Under the pieces are notes generated by a model, which saw only the letters and a program-made list of their open reading frames with translations, ran no database searches and was not told the DNA's origin. DNA of 64,000 bases from Xenophilus azovorans DSM 13620 (GTDB lineage: Bacteria > Pseudomonadota > Gammaproteobacteria > Burkholderiales > Burkholderiaceae_C): contig NZ_KN050767.1 of NCBI RefSeq assembly GCF_000745855.1, forward strand, positions 32,537 through 96,536, written 5' to 3'. The translations under genes were made by a program, and so were the position numbers. This document shows, one piece after another, positions 40,841 to 50,870 of the stretch. Within the stretch, counting starts at the first letter, position 1, and each line of letters opens with the position of its first letter.

Positions 40841-42946
40841 TCAGCCTAGGTCCGCCATCAGCCCGCTCGCCCGCAGCACGCGCCGCCCGATCGCCTCGCG
40901 CAGCACCCGATCGCCGGCGGCGGCGGGCGCGGCGAGGGTGAACCAGGTCCTGGCCCGCGTGATGCCGGTGTAGACCAGTTCGCGCGTGAGCACGGGGCTG
41001 GCGGCGTCGGGCAGCACCAGGGCGCAGTGCTCGAACTCGGAGCCCTGCGACTTGTGGACGGTCATGGCGAAGACGGTCTCGACGGCCGCGAGGCGCGCCG
41101 GCAGCACCCAGCGCACGCCGCCGCTGCCGTCGGCCGCGGGGAAGGCGACGCGGCGCGCCAGGCCGGCCGCTGGGTCGGGGTGGCCGTCATCATCGAAGCG
41201 GGCGGGCAGCTCCAGCACCAGGCCGACGTCGCCGTTCATCAGGCCGAGCGCATGGTCGTTGCGGGTGACGAGCACCGGCCGGCCGGGGAACCAGCCCTGC
41301 GTGCCCTGCAGCCAGCCGGCCTCGCGCAGGATCTCCGCCACGGTGGCGTTGAGGCCGGCGACGCCCCACGGCCCCTCGCGCAGCGCGGCGAGCAGCTGGA
41401 AGCGGCCCATCGCCCGCAGCACACGCGCGGCCCAGGCGTCCCAGTCGGCGCGCGGCACGTCGGGCGCGGGGCGGGTGGCCTGCATCAGGCGCAGGGCGTG
41501 GGCCGGGCCCACCGGGCCGGCGTCCTCGTCGGCCAGGACCAGGGCGCGCAGCGCTGCATCCTGGGCCAGCCTGGCGGGCGCGGCCTGGAGGGCGCAGACA
41601 CGCAGGTCGCCGCGGCCTTCGCGCAGCAGCGCCTGCGCCGCCTCGGCGCGGCCCTCGTTCACCGCGGCGGCGAGCTGCCCGATGCCGCTGTCGACGCCGA
41701 AGCGGTGGCTCACGCGCAGCATGGCGATGGCCTGGTCCATCGGGCGGCCGGCGGCATCGCACAGCGCGGGCGGCGGGCGCTGGCCGGCGGCGTCGGCCAG
41801 CCATTGCGCGGTGGCCGCGTCGTAGTGGCCGCCTTCGGCGCGGCGGCACAGCTCGCCCAGCACGGCGCCGGCCTCGACGGAGGCGAGCTGGTCCTTGTCG
41901 CCGAGCAGCACCAGGCGCGCCGCGGGCGGCAGGGCGGCCAGCAGCGCGGCCATCATCTCCAGGTCGACCATCGAGGCCTCGTCCACCACCAGCACGTCCA
42001 GCGGCAGCGGGTGGCCGGCGTGGTGGCGGAAGCGCCGGCTGTCGGGACGGCTGCCGAGCAGGCGGTGCAGGGTGGTGGCCTGGTCGGGCACGTCGTCGCG
42101 CGGCGATGCCAGTTGCGCCCAGGGCAGGCGGTCGAGCGCGCCGCGGATGGATTCGGTCAGGCGCGCGGCGGCCTTGCCGGTCGGCGCGGCCAGCCTGATG
42201 CGCAGCGCGGCGCCGCCGTGTTCGCGCGCCATCGACTGCAGCAGGGCCAGCAGGCGCACCACGGTGGTGGTCTTGCCGGTGCCGGGGCCGCCGGTGACGA
42301 TGGCGAAGCGCTGGCGCAGCGCGAGGGCGCAGGCAAGCTTCTGCCAGTTCGGCCCGGCCGGCGCTGCGGCGTCGTCGAACAGCCGGTCGAGCACGGGGCG
42401 GATGCGCTCGGCCGGCGCGACGGGTGCGGGGGCGAGGCGCGCCTCGATGCGCGCGCGCACCTCCTGCTCGTAGCGCCAGTAGCGCCGCAGGTACAGGCGC
42501 GGGCCTTGCAGTACCAGGGGCGTGTCGCCCTCGCTCGCGCCGCACAGGCAGCTGCCGCGCAGCGCGCCCTGCCAGCCGGCGAGGGTCAGCGGGCGCAGCC
42601 AGCGGTCCAGGCCGCGCGGCGCGGCGCCGGCGGCCTGCTCGGGCGGCAGCGACAGGCTGGCGCGGCTGTCGTCCAGCGTCGCGGACAGGTCGAGGCAGAC
42701 GTGGCCGCGGCCGAGCTGGTGGCTGGCGAGCGCAGCGGCCAGCAGCACCTCGGGCGGCGCGGCCGCCTCGCGCGACAGCAGGAACAGGGCGAAGCTGCGG
42801 TCCAGCTCGCGCAGCCAGCCTTGCGCGACCCAGTGATCGAGATCCGACAGCAGGTCCGCCCGGCGCGCATCGGCGGCCGCCGCGGCCGGGTCGGCGTCGA
42901 ACAGATCCGGCATCGCGGGCGCGGGCGGTGCGGCACGGCGGGTCAT
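40841..42946 (-). CDS. recD: Exodeoxyribonuclease V alpha subunit RecD
   Basis: A 701-residue superfamily 1B helicase, the 5'-3' motor of RecBCD. Walker A is IVTGGPGTGKTTTVVRL, motif II is VLVVDEASMVDLEMM, and the late motifs are TVHKSQGSEFEHCALVLPD and ELVYTGITRARTWFTL. It is longer than E. coli RecD (608) because of an N-terminal extension and inserts. ATG 42946 overlaps the recB stop (ATGA), giving the gene order recC-recB-recD in one operon. The complex repairs double-strand breaks and degrades linear foreign DNA. Confidence 0.97.
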   Translation of the reverse strand: MTRRAAPPAPAMPDLFDADPAAAAADARRADLLSDLDHWVAQGWLRELDRSFALFLLSREAAAPPEVLLAAALASHQLGRGHVCLDLSATLDDSRASLSLPPEQAAGAAPRGLDRWLRPLTLAGWQGALRGSCLCGASEGDTPLVLQGPRLYLRRYWRYEQEVRARIEARLAPAPVAPAERIRPVLDRLFDDAAAPAGPNWQKLACALALRQRFAIVTGGPGTGKTTTVVRLLALLQSMAREHGGAALRIRLAAPTGKAAARLTESIRGALDRLPWAQLASPRDDVPDQATTLHRLLGSRPDSRRFRHHAGHPLPLDVLVVDEASMVDLEMMAALLAALPPAARLVLLGDKDQLASVEAGAVLGELCRRAEGGHYDAATAQWLADAAGQRPPPALCDAAGRPMDQAIAMLRVSHRFGVDSGIGQLAAAVNEGRAEAAQALLREGRGDLRVCALQAAPARLAQDAALRALVLADEDAGPVGPAHALRLMQATRPAPDVPRADWDAWAARVLRAMGRFQLLAALREGPWGVAGLNATVAEILREAGWLQGTQGWFPGRPVLVTRNDHALGLMNGDVGLVLELPARFDDDGHPDPAAGLARRVAFPAADGSGGVRWVLPARLAAVETVFAMTVHKSQGSEFEHCALVLPDAASPVLTRELVYTGITRARTWFTLAAPAAAGDRVLREAIGRRVLRASGLMADLG

Positions 42947-45900
42947 GCGACAGCCTCCGCGCCGAAGAGCGCATCCAGCGACTCGATCAATTCGCGCGGC
43001 GGCCGCTCGGCGAACACGCCGCGCGTTCCGGCATCGGCGCCGCGCAGAAAGAGGTACACCGCGCCGCCCATGTGCCGCTCGTAGTCGTAGCCGTGCAGCC
43101 GCGCGCGCAGCAGGCGGTGCAGCGCGAACACGTAGAGCACGTACTGCACGTCGTAGCGGTGCGCCAGCAGCGCCTCGCGCATCGCCGCGTCGTCGTAGGC
43201 GGCGGCATCCGGCCCCAGCCAGTTGGACTTGTAGTCGGCCACCCACCAGCGGCCCTCGTGCTCGAACACCAGGTCCATGAAGCCCTTGAGCATGCCGGCC
43301 AGCCGCGTGCCGGGCAGGGCCGGGCGCGGCGCGGCGCCGAGGGTATGGCGCGTGACCAGCGCGTCGATGCGGCGCGCGTCGGCGCGCTGCACCGGCACCC
43401 AGAACTCCATCTCGGTCTGGTACTGCGCCAGCCCCGCGAGCGTGGCCGGCGCCGCGCCCGGCAGCGGCATCGGCAGCGCCAGCCAGCGCGGCAGCCAGTC
43501 GCACAGCGGGTCGATCCAGGCCTCCCAGCCGCGCACGGCGCAGCGGCGCGCGACCAGGTCGCGCAGCGCCTGCGGCGTCTTCAGCACGCGGGCGAAGCCC
43601 TGCTGCGCGCACCACTCCAGCAGGCCGTGCAGGAAGCTGCCGGGCTCGGAGCCCTTGGGGAAGGCGTGCCAGGTGCCGGCGGCCGGCTGGACCGGCGCCG
43701 CCTGAACGGATGGCGAAGCGGCCGCGGCCTCCTCCAGCGCCTGGTCCTGCCGTGCGTCCTCGGGCTCGGCACCCTCCTCGTCGGCAGACACCGAGGGCGC
43801 GACCTCGGCGCCGAGCTGCTGCACCAGCGCCGAGTAGCTGGCGATCCACCACGGCGCGTGGCCCTGGCGCAGCGGCACGCGCGCGGGGCCGAGGGCCGGC
43901 GCGGGCGGCGGCTGCCACCGCACGTCCTGTGGCGCGGGCACGGGCCGCACGGCGATGTCGGGGCAGCCGGCGGCCAAGGCATCCAGGCCCTCGTGGTACG
44001 CCTCCAGGCTGTCGACCGGCGCGCCGGCGCCGAGCACCTGTCCGAGCGCGCCCTTGTGCAGCTCGACCTTGCGTGCGCTGCCGGTGGCCAGCGGCGCCAC
44101 GCCCAGCCACAGCGCATGGCGCGCGCGGGTCAGCGCCACGTAGAGCAGGCGCATGTCCTCGGCCAGGCGTTCCTCTTCGGCGCGGCGGTGCGCCTCGTCG
44201 TGCGCGCCGTCGAGTTCGAGCACGGGCGCGTCCAGCGCCTCGTCGTGGAAGCCGACGGCGCGAGTGCTGTCCTTCTTCGCGTCGCGCCAGGCGGCGATGA
44301 AGGGCAGCAGCACCAGCGGGTATTCGAGGCCCTTGGACTTGTGGATGGTCACGACCTTGATGAGCGCGTCGTCGCTTTCCAGGCGCAGGATGTCCTCCTC
44401 GCCCTCGGGTCTGGCCACGCGCTCGGCGAAGGCGCGCAGCAGCGCCTGCGGGCCGTCGAGTTCGCCGGCGCGGCGCTGCAGCCACTCGGCCAGGTGCAGC
44501 ACGTTGGTCAGGCGCCGCTCGCCGCCCTCCTGCGCCAGCCAGCGCGCGGGCAGGCCGTGGGCGTGCAGCAGCTCGTGCAGCATCGGCAGCACGCCGTGGC
44601 GCTGCCACAGCTCGTGCAGGCCGCGCCAGCGCAGCGCGATCGCCTCCCAGCCCAGCTCGTCCTCCTGCAGCCGCGCCAGCTCGGCCAGCGGCAGGCCCAG
44701 CGTGCGGGTGGCCAGCGCGGTGCGCAGCAGCGCCTCGTCGCCGGGGTCGGCGGCGGCGCGCAGCCAGTGCTGCAGGTCCTGCGCCTCGGGCGTGGCGAAG
44801 ACCGAGGCGCGGTCGGACAGGTAGACGCTGCGCAGGCCGCGCACGGCGAGCGCGCCGCGGATGGCGTCGGCCTCGGTGCCGCTGCGCACCAGCACGGCGA
44901 TGTCGGCCGGGCGCAGCGGCTGCCAGCCGCCGTCCTCGTGCCGGAATCCGCTGTCGCCGCCGAGCCAGCGCACCACCTCGGAGGCGAAGGCCTCGGCCAT
45001 GTGGGCACGGTACTCGCCCAGGCCGACGAAGGCCCTGCCCTCCGCGGGCGCCTGCGACCACAGCGTCATCGCCGGCGCGGGCGCGCCGTCCAGCCACAGC
45101 GCCTCGGGCCGGCCGCGGGCCTGCACGGGCAGGAAGGGCACCGGGTCGTCGCCGTCCCGCGCGAAGCGGAAGGCGCCGCGTTCGTGCTGCTGCGCGCGGC
45201 CGAACACGTGGTTGACGGCGCACACCGCCGCCTCGGTCGAGCGGTGGTTGGTGCCCAGCGCGTAGTGCGCCGGGGCCGTGTCGGCGCGGGCACGCAGGTA
45301 GGTGCGGATGTCCGCGCCGCGGAAGGCGTAGATCGCCTGCTTGGGGTCGCCGATCAGGATCAGCCCGGCATCTTCCGCGCCGGCGTCGCCGTAGATGCGG
45401 CGGAAGATGCGGTACTGCACCGGGTCGGTGTCCTGGAACTCGTCGATCAGCGCGATGGGGAACTGCGCGCGGATGTGCGCGGCCAGCGCGTCGCCGCCTT
45501 CGCCGCGCAATGCGCGATCTAGCTGCAGCAGCAGGTCGTCGAAGCCCAGTTCGGCACGGCGCTGCTTCTCAGCCGCCAGGGCGCTGCGCAGCTCGGCGGC
45601 GGCGTGGGCGGCCAGGCGGGCGCGCAGGTCATCGGGCTGCGCGGCGCCGGCCGTGTCCAGCCAGGCGTCGATCGCAGCCATGGCGGCATGCTCGGGCACC
45701 GGCTGGCCCTTCTTGAGCTTGAGGCCCGCGCAGCCGAAGCGCTCGATGTTCTTCGGCGCCTCCGCGCCTTCGCACCAGTCGCCGAGCGCGGCCAGCCAGC
45801 CGTCGAAGACGGTGTCGTCGTCCTTGCCACGGTAGCTGTTGCCGTTGAGGTGCGGACGAAGCTGGTCGCGCCACAGCGATTCCAGCGCGGCGCGGTCCTC

Positions 45901-46653
45901 GCGCCAGAGCGCGCGGGCGGCGGCTTCGCTTTCGTCGGCCCGCGCCATGGCCTCGCCGAGCGCGCGCAGTTCCTGCATCACGTCGTGCGCCGCGTCGAGC
46001 GCCTCGCCCTTCAGGTGCAGGCGCGCGTCGTCCCGCCCGAGCAGCGGCTTGGCGGCCTGCCACAGCGCCTCGGGCGAGGCGAAGCATTGCAGCAGCGCGC
46101 GCGCGGCCGCCGCATCCAGCGGGTAGTAGTGCCGACGCCAGTGGTCGTGCAGCACGCGCTGCTGCAGGTCCTGCAGGTCGGTCTGCAGCGTCTGCGCGAA
46201 AAGGCTGCCGCTGCCCATCGCGTGCTCGCGCAGCATGCGCCAGGCCCAGCCGTGGATGGTGTGGACGGCGGCCTCGTCCATCCACTGCGCGGCGGTGCGC
46301 AGGCGGTGCGCGCAGGCGGGCCACTGGTCGGGCGGGTAGCCGCCCTGCAGCGCGGCCAGCACGTCGCCGGGCTGCGGCGCGGCCTCGCCGGCGAACACGC
46401 GCGCCGCTTCGGCGAGCCGGGCGCGGATGCGCTCGCGCAGCTCCTGCGTGGCGGCCTCGGTGAAGGTCACGACCAGGATCTCGGGCGGCGTGAGCGGCCG
46501 CGCGAAGGCGGTGCCCGGCTCGCCGTGGCCCAGCACCAGGCGCAGGTAGAGCAGCGCGATGGTCCAGGTCTTGCCGGTGCCGGCGCTCGCCTCGATCAGG
46601 CGCGCGCCGTGCAGCGGGAAGCGCAGCGGGTCCAGCGGCTGCGGGCCGGTCAT
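42943..46653 (-). CDS. recB: Exodeoxyribonuclease V beta subunit RecB
   Basis: A 1,236-residue UvrD-like helicase with a C-terminal nuclease. The N-terminus has IEASAGTGKTWTIALLYLRLVL; motif II/III is IALIDEFQDTDPVQYRIFR and ILIGDPKQAIYAFRGADI; later helicase motifs are VTIHKSKGLEYPLVLLP and LLYVALTRARHAL. The nuclease domain has GFMDLVFEHEGRWWVADYKSNWLG in parts, the D...DYK catalytic site, near residue 1120. Length is close to E. coli RecB (1,180). ATG 46653 overlaps the recC stop. It provides 3'-5' motor and all nuclease activity and loads RecA. Confidence 0.97.
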   Translation of the reverse strand: MTGPQPLDPLRFPLHGARLIEASAGTGKTWTIALLYLRLVLGHGEPGTAFARPLTPPEILVVTFTEAATQELRERIRARLAEAARVFAGEAAPQPGDVLAALQGGYPPDQWPACAHRLRTAAQWMDEAAVHTIHGWAWRMLREHAMGSGSLFAQTLQTDLQDLQQRVLHDHWRRHYYPLDAAAARALLQCFASPEALWQAAKPLLGRDDARLHLKGEALDAAHDVMQELRALGEAMARADESEAAARALWREDRAALESLWRDQLRPHLNGNSYRGKDDDTVFDGWLAALGDWCEGAEAPKNIERFGCAGLKLKKGQPVPEHAAMAAIDAWLDTAGAAQPDDLRARLAAHAAAELRSALAAEKQRRAELGFDDLLLQLDRALRGEGGDALAAHIRAQFPIALIDEFQDTDPVQYRIFRRIYGDAGAEDAGLILIGDPKQAIYAFRGADIRTYLRARADTAPAHYALGTNHRSTEAAVCAVNHVFGRAQQHERGAFRFARDGDDPVPFLPVQARGRPEALWLDGAPAPAMTLWSQAPAEGRAFVGLGEYRAHMAEAFASEVVRWLGGDSGFRHEDGGWQPLRPADIAVLVRSGTEADAIRGALAVRGLRSVYLSDRASVFATPEAQDLQHWLRAAADPGDEALLRTALATRTLGLPLAELARLQEDELGWEAIALRWRGLHELWQRHGVLPMLHELLHAHGLPARWLAQEGGERRLTNVLHLAEWLQRRAGELDGPQALLRAFAERVARPEGEEDILRLESDDALIKVVTIHKSKGLEYPLVLLPFIAAWRDAKKDSTRAVGFHDEALDAPVLELDGAHDEAHRRAEEERLAEDMRLLYVALTRARHALWLGVAPLATGSARKVELHKGALGQVLGAGAPVDSLEAYHEGLDALAAGCPDIAVRPVPAPQDVRWQPPPAPALGPARVPLRQGHAPWWIASYSALVQQLGAEVAPSVSADEEGAEPEDARQDQALEEAAAASPSVQAAPVQPAAGTWHAFPKGSEPGSFLHGLLEWCAQQGFARVLKTPQALRDLVARRCAVRGWEAWIDPLCDWLPRWLALPMPLPGAAPATLAGLAQYQTEMEFWVPVQRADARRIDALVTRHTLGAAPRPALPGTRLAGMLKGFMDLVFEHEGRWWVADYKSNWLGPDAAAYDDAAMREALLAHRYDVQYVLYVFALHRLLRARLHGYDYERHMGGAVYLFLRGADAGTRGVFAERPPRELIESLDALFGAEAVA

Positions 46654-49600
46654 GCCTTGTCCTCCGCGCCCTGGCGCGGGCTGCCCAAGGCGCGCCACAG
46701 CGGCGCGTAGAGCCGGTCGCGCCACGCGGTGAAGCCGCGTCCGTCGGGCGTGGTGGCAGCGGACAGGTCCGCAAAGGAGGGGTACGCGCGCGCCAGCGCC
46801 GGCCGGCGCGCTTCGCCGTCGCGGTTCCAGGCGCCGTCGTACTCGGCCGCGGCGTCCTTGCCGCCCAGGTCGGCGAAGGCCGTGCGGCAGGCCACGGGCA
46901 GCGGCTGGCGCATGCCCGCGGCCCAGGCTTGCATCAACGCGGACAGTTCGGATTCGGCGTCGGTGCGGTCCAGCTCCTTCAGCGCCAGCACGCCCGACTC
47001 GCTGGCGAGCACCGTGCGCGTCGGCCCCGCAGCGATCTGCAGGGCGATGTGCGCAGGCCAGTGACGCACGACGTGGTGCCAGGCGAAGTCCTTGCCCTTG
47101 TGCAAGCGGCCGTTGGCGAGCAGCACGCGCGCGGGCGGCGCGTCGTGGCCGGCGGCGGGCAGGCGGCGCGGCGGGAGGGTGTCTTCCAGCGCGATGCCGC
47201 TGCCGGCGTCGTGCCAGCGCAGCGCGATGGGGTGCTCCTCCGCCACGGGCCACTGCTCGCACGCATCGAGGTAGTGGCCCAGCGTGCGCGCCACGCGCTG
47301 CTGCAGCCCGGCTGCGGCCAGCTCACCGAAGGCGCGCATCGGCAGGCGGCCCTCTCGCTGCAACTGCCCGGCCTGCACCGTGAGTGCTTCGTGCAAGCCC
47401 GCACGTGCCGCGGCCGTCGACGGCTGCGCATCGCACCACGGCTGCAGCGCGCCGCGCAGCGCCTGCTCCAGCTGCCAGTTCTGCAGGCCGTCGACGGCGA
47501 AGAGTTCGTCGTCCAGCGCCGCCTCGGCCTCGTCGTCGAAGCGCACGCGCAGTCGCTCGGCGAAGAAGGCCTCGATGGGCTGGGCGATGAAGGCTTCGAG
47601 TTCGCGCAGCGCGAGCGGCTCGTCGGGCTGCCAGGGCGGCAGGGGCCCTTCGGCCGCCTGCGGTGCAGCGGCGCCGTGCGCGGCCTGCCACTCGGCGCCG
47701 TAGCTGTACAGGCCGTCGAGCGCCGGCGCCGCCGGCGCATCGGCGGCGAAGTAGCGCGGGCTGAAGGGCTGCAGCGGGTGCTCGGTGGTCAGGGCCGGCA
47801 GCAGCGCGCCGGCATCGTCTTCATGGCCCGCAGGATTCGCCAATCGCCAGCCGGCCGCCAGGTGGTCGCGCAACTGGCCGACGAGCACGCTGGGCGCGCG
47901 GTGGCTGTTGTCGCGCACGTCGCGGCCGACCCAGCTGATGTAGAGCTGCTCGCGCGCCGACAGCAGCGCCTCCAGCAGCAGGTAGCGGTCGTCGTCGCGG
48001 CGCGAGCGGTCGCCGGGGCGCCAGTCGCCCTGCATCAGGTCGAAGTCGGCGCGCACGGCGGGGCGCGGGAAGTCGCCGTCGTTCATGCCCAGCAGGCACA
48101 CCACCCGGAAGGGGATGGCGCGCATCGGCATCAGCGTGCAGAAGCTGACGCCACCGGTCATGAAGCGCTGCTGCAGGCCATGCGGCTCGGCCAGGGCGAG
48201 CCAGCTTTCGCGCACCACGGCCAGCGGCAGGGCCTCGTCGAAGGTGGCGCCGGCGCAGTCTTCGAGCCAGCGTTCGAGGGCGTGCAGCAGCTCCTGCACG
48301 CGCAGCTGGTCGCGCGGCGCCTGCGGCGCGAAGAAGCGTTGCAGCAGGGCGCGCAGGCGCTCGGCCCACTGCGCCGGCATGGCGGGCTCGGCCAGCGTGT
48401 CCAGGGTCTCGCGCAGGGCGCGCAACAGGGCGGCCAGCGGCCCGAGGGCGGCGGCGTCGAGGCCGCCCACTTCGTCGTAGGGCGCGATGCCGTCGAAGGG
48501 GGCGCCCTCGCCGACGGCGAAGCCGAGCAGCATGCGGTCGAGGCCGAAACGCCAGCTGTTGGCCTCGCCGGCGGCTTCCAGGCCGTGCGCGGCGCGCTGC
48601 GCGGCATCCAGGCCCCAGCGCACGCCGGCGCCTTCGATCCAGCGCTTGAGTTGCGGCAGCGCCTCGTCGGCCAGGCCGAAGCGCGCGCGCAGGGCCTGCA
48701 CGTCGAGCAGATCGAGCACGTCGCTGGCGGCGAAACGGCTGTCGGGGAGCTGGAGCAGTTGTTCCAGCGCGATCAGGAGCGGCTCGCGCCCGCGGCGGCC
48801 CTGGTCGGCGACGGCGAAGGGGATGTGGCGCGGGTCGCCGCGCGGCACGCGGCCGAACACGGCCTCGATGTGCGGCGCGTAGGCGTCCACGTCGGGCAGC
48901 ATCACGATCACGTCGCGCGGCTGCAGCGTGGGGTCGGCGTCGAAGCGGGCCAGCAGCTGGTCGTGCAGGACCTCGACCTCGCGCTGCGCCGAATGCGCGG
49001 CATGGAAGCGCAGCGAGCGGTCCTGCGCGGGATCGACGGCCGGCCAGAGGGCGCGCGACTCAGCCAGCGGGCGCAGTTCGAGGATGTCGTCCTGCAGCTG
49101 GCGCAGCAGGCTGTGCGGCGGCGCGCCGTCATCGCTGAAGAGGTCGATGCGCCCGCTGCCGATGCCGGACCATGCGGCGCGGTAGCGCTCGGGCTCGTCG
49201 ATGCCGTCGACCAGGTGCAGGTGGTCGCGGCCCTGCTTGCCCCAGGCGGCCAGCAGCGGATGGGCGTGCTGGTGCAGCGCCTCGGGGTCGAGCACCGCGG
49301 GCATGCCGGGCCGGCGCGCCTGGCGGCGGTAGGCGCCGCGCAGCAGGTCCTGGTCGGCCACGATGTCGGTCCAGTGGTGGCGGCAGGGGTTGTGCACGAA
49401 CAGCATCACCTGCGCGAAGCGCGCGAGGGCGTGCAGCGCGGCCAGGGTCTGCGCGGGCAGCGCGGAGATGCCGAACACGGTGACGCGGCGCGGCAGGCCG
49501 CGCGGGGCGGGGGCGCCTTCGGGCAGCGCGGCCAGCGCGGCGATGAAGCGCTGGTGCACGCCGGCGCGGCTTTCGGCCGCCGCCTCGGGGCCGGCGTCCT

Positions 49601-50204
49601 GAAGCACGGCGCGCCACAGCAGGGCCTGCCAGCGCTGATCGTCGGGCAGCGTACGGGTGCCGTGGCGCAGCGAGGCCAACCGGTCATGCCCCGCGGCCCA
49701 GTCGTCGAGCCAGTCGGCGCGGTAGACCTGGTACTGGTCGAACAGGTCGGCCAGGCGCAGGGCGAGCTGGTGACGCTTGCGGAGGTCGGCATCCTGGGCC
49801 AGGAAACGTGCCAGCGGCTCGAAACCCGGCGTGTCGCGCAAAGCCGGCAGCAGGCGCATCAGGCGCCAGGCCAGCGGCGCCTCGTCCAGCGGCGAGCGCT
49901 CGGGTACCGCATCGCGGCCCAGCACGGCGCGGTAGGCGCGCCACAGGAACTGCGCCGGCAGTTGCACGTCCAGCGCGGCGGCGATGCCCAGGCCCCCCTC
50001 GGCCGGCTCGGCCGCCAGCGCCAGCTTGAGCCACTGGGCGATGCCGTTGCTCTGCACCAGCACCACCTCGTTCTCCAGCGGCGCGAGCGGGTGGCGCTGC
50101 ATCCACGCGACGAGCAGCCGACGCAGGTCCTCCGGCCGGTTGCCGTGCAGCACCATCAGGCCGGGCTGCAGCGTGGGGGAAGGATCGGAGGGGGTGGTCG
50201 GCAT
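46650..50204 (-). CDS. recC: Exodeoxyribonuclease V gamma subunit RecC
   Basis: A 1,184-residue subunit that splits the DNA strands and recognises Chi. The start MPTTPSDPSPTLQPGLMVLHGNRPEDLRRLL contains the RecC N-terminal GLMVLHGNRPEDL signature, and later stretches include LPAQFLWRAYRAVLG, RVTVFGISALPAQTLAAL, VLLGMNDGDFPRP-like VCLLGMNDGDFPRPA and LLEALLSAREQLYISWVGRD. It lacks intact helicase and nuclease motifs, as expected. It is the first gene of recCBD and is divergent from the SH3-domain gene at 50282 across 77 bases, which must hold the operon promoter. Confidence 0.96.
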   Translation of the reverse strand: MPTTPSDPSPTLQPGLMVLHGNRPEDLRRLLVAWMQRHPLAPLENEVVLVQSNGIAQWLKLALAAEPAEGGLGIAAALDVQLPAQFLWRAYRAVLGRDAVPERSPLDEAPLAWRLMRLLPALRDTPGFEPLARFLAQDADLRKRHQLALRLADLFDQYQVYRADWLDDWAAGHDRLASLRHGTRTLPDDQRWQALLWRAVLQDAGPEAAAESRAGVHQRFIAALAALPEGAPAPRGLPRRVTVFGISALPAQTLAALHALARFAQVMLFVHNPCRHHWTDIVADQDLLRGAYRRQARRPGMPAVLDPEALHQHAHPLLAAWGKQGRDHLHLVDGIDEPERYRAAWSGIGSGRIDLFSDDGAPPHSLLRQLQDDILELRPLAESRALWPAVDPAQDRSLRFHAAHSAQREVEVLHDQLLARFDADPTLQPRDVIVMLPDVDAYAPHIEAVFGRVPRGDPRHIPFAVADQGRRGREPLLIALEQLLQLPDSRFAASDVLDLLDVQALRARFGLADEALPQLKRWIEGAGVRWGLDAAQRAAHGLEAAGEANSWRFGLDRMLLGFAVGEGAPFDGIAPYDEVGGLDAAALGPLAALLRALRETLDTLAEPAMPAQWAERLRALLQRFFAPQAPRDQLRVQELLHALERWLEDCAGATFDEALPLAVVRESWLALAEPHGLQQRFMTGGVSFCTLMPMRAIPFRVVCLLGMNDGDFPRPAVRADFDLMQGDWRPGDRSRRDDDRYLLLEALLSAREQLYISWVGRDVRDNSHRAPSVLVGQLRDHLAAGWRLANPAGHEDDAGALLPALTTEHPLQPFSPRYFAADAPAAPALDGLYSYGAEWQAAHGAAAPQAAEGPLPPWQPDEPLALRELEAFIAQPIEAFFAERLRVRFDDEAEAALDDELFAVDGLQNWQLEQALRGALQPWCDAQPSTAAARAGLHEALTVQAGQLQREGRLPMRAFGELAAAGLQQRVARTLGHYLDACEQWPVAEEHPIALRWHDAGSGIALEDTLPPRRLPAAGHDAPPARVLLANGRLHKGKDFAWHHVVRHWPAHIALQIAAGPTRTVLASESGVLALKELDRTDAESELSALMQAWAAGMRQPLPVACRTAFADLGGKDAAAEYDGAWNRDGEARRPALARAYPSFADLSAATTPDGRGFTAWRDRLYAPLWRALGSPRQGAEDKA

Positions 50205-50281
50205 GGACGGCGGGTGCAGCGGGCGATGCTAGCGCGGCCCTGTGCCAAACTCACCCGCTTCTGCCAGGAGGAGGGAACGCC

Positions 50282-50779
50282 ATGTCCGCCATTCGTCCGC
50301 TGCTGCCGCTGCTCGCGGCCCTGCTCTGCCTGCCGGCCGCGGCCCAGGCCGGCGAGGACGAGGCCCTGGTGCTGCCCCGCAGCGTGCTGCGGGCCGAGCC
50401 TTCCGCCCGCGCCGCCGTGGTGCAGCGGCTGGGCGCGGCGCAGCGTGCGCAGGTGCTCGGCTGCGTCCAGGACGCGCCGTGGTGCGAGGTGGTGCTGGCC
50501 GGCGGCATGCGCGGCTGGGTGGCGGAAGGCCGGCTGCAGGACCTGCCCGAAGACCGCACGGCGCAGGCCGGGGAGGAAGAGGACCTGGACCACCGCACGG
50601 ACACGCCGCTGCCCTGGCGCGGCGTGCCGCAGCCGGGCGTCGGCGTGGTGGGCTACGAACACTACGGCTATGGCTACGGCGGCGGCACGGTGATCTACGT
50701 GGCACCGCGCGGCGGCCCGGGCGAGCCGCTGTTCCCGATGCGGCCGGGCTGGGCCCGCGGCCAGCCGATGCCGCGTTGA
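50282..50779 (+). CDS. Exported SH3b-domain protein
   Basis: A 165-residue protein with a signal peptide (LPLLAALLCLPAAAQAG) and one bacterial SH3 domain, residues about 29-85 (VLPRSVLRAEPSARAAVVQRLGAAQRAQVLGCVQDAPWCEVVLAGGMRGWVAEGRLQ in parts). The domain keeps the family's buried Trp and a Cys pair (GCV...WCEVV) that could form a disulfide in the periplasm. A glycine- and tyrosine-rich tail follows (HYGYGYGGGTV). SH3b domains often bind peptidoglycan or other envelope parts. A longer paralogue with the same Cys spacing is at 53431. Confidence 0.78.
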   Translation: MSAIRPLLPLLAALLCLPAAAQAGEDEALVLPRSVLRAEPSARAAVVQRLGAAQRAQVLGCVQDAPWCEVVLAGGMRGWVAEGRLQDLPEDRTAQAGEEEDLDHRTDTPLPWRGVPQPGVGVVGYEHYGYGYGGGTVIYVAPRGGPGEPLFPMRPGWARGQPMPR

Positions 50780-50870
50780 GGTCGGATCGTCTCGTTTGTT
50801 GCGCGTTTGGCTGAAACGCCCGCCCGGCCGGCGCTGCAGGCCGATTGCACTTTGCCGCTGACTCCATAAA

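Noticed and set aside
42424..50693. Long rightward frames opposite recB, recC and recD
   Set aside because: They are Arg/Ala/His-rich shadow translations of the recCBD operon and have no recognisable motifs.
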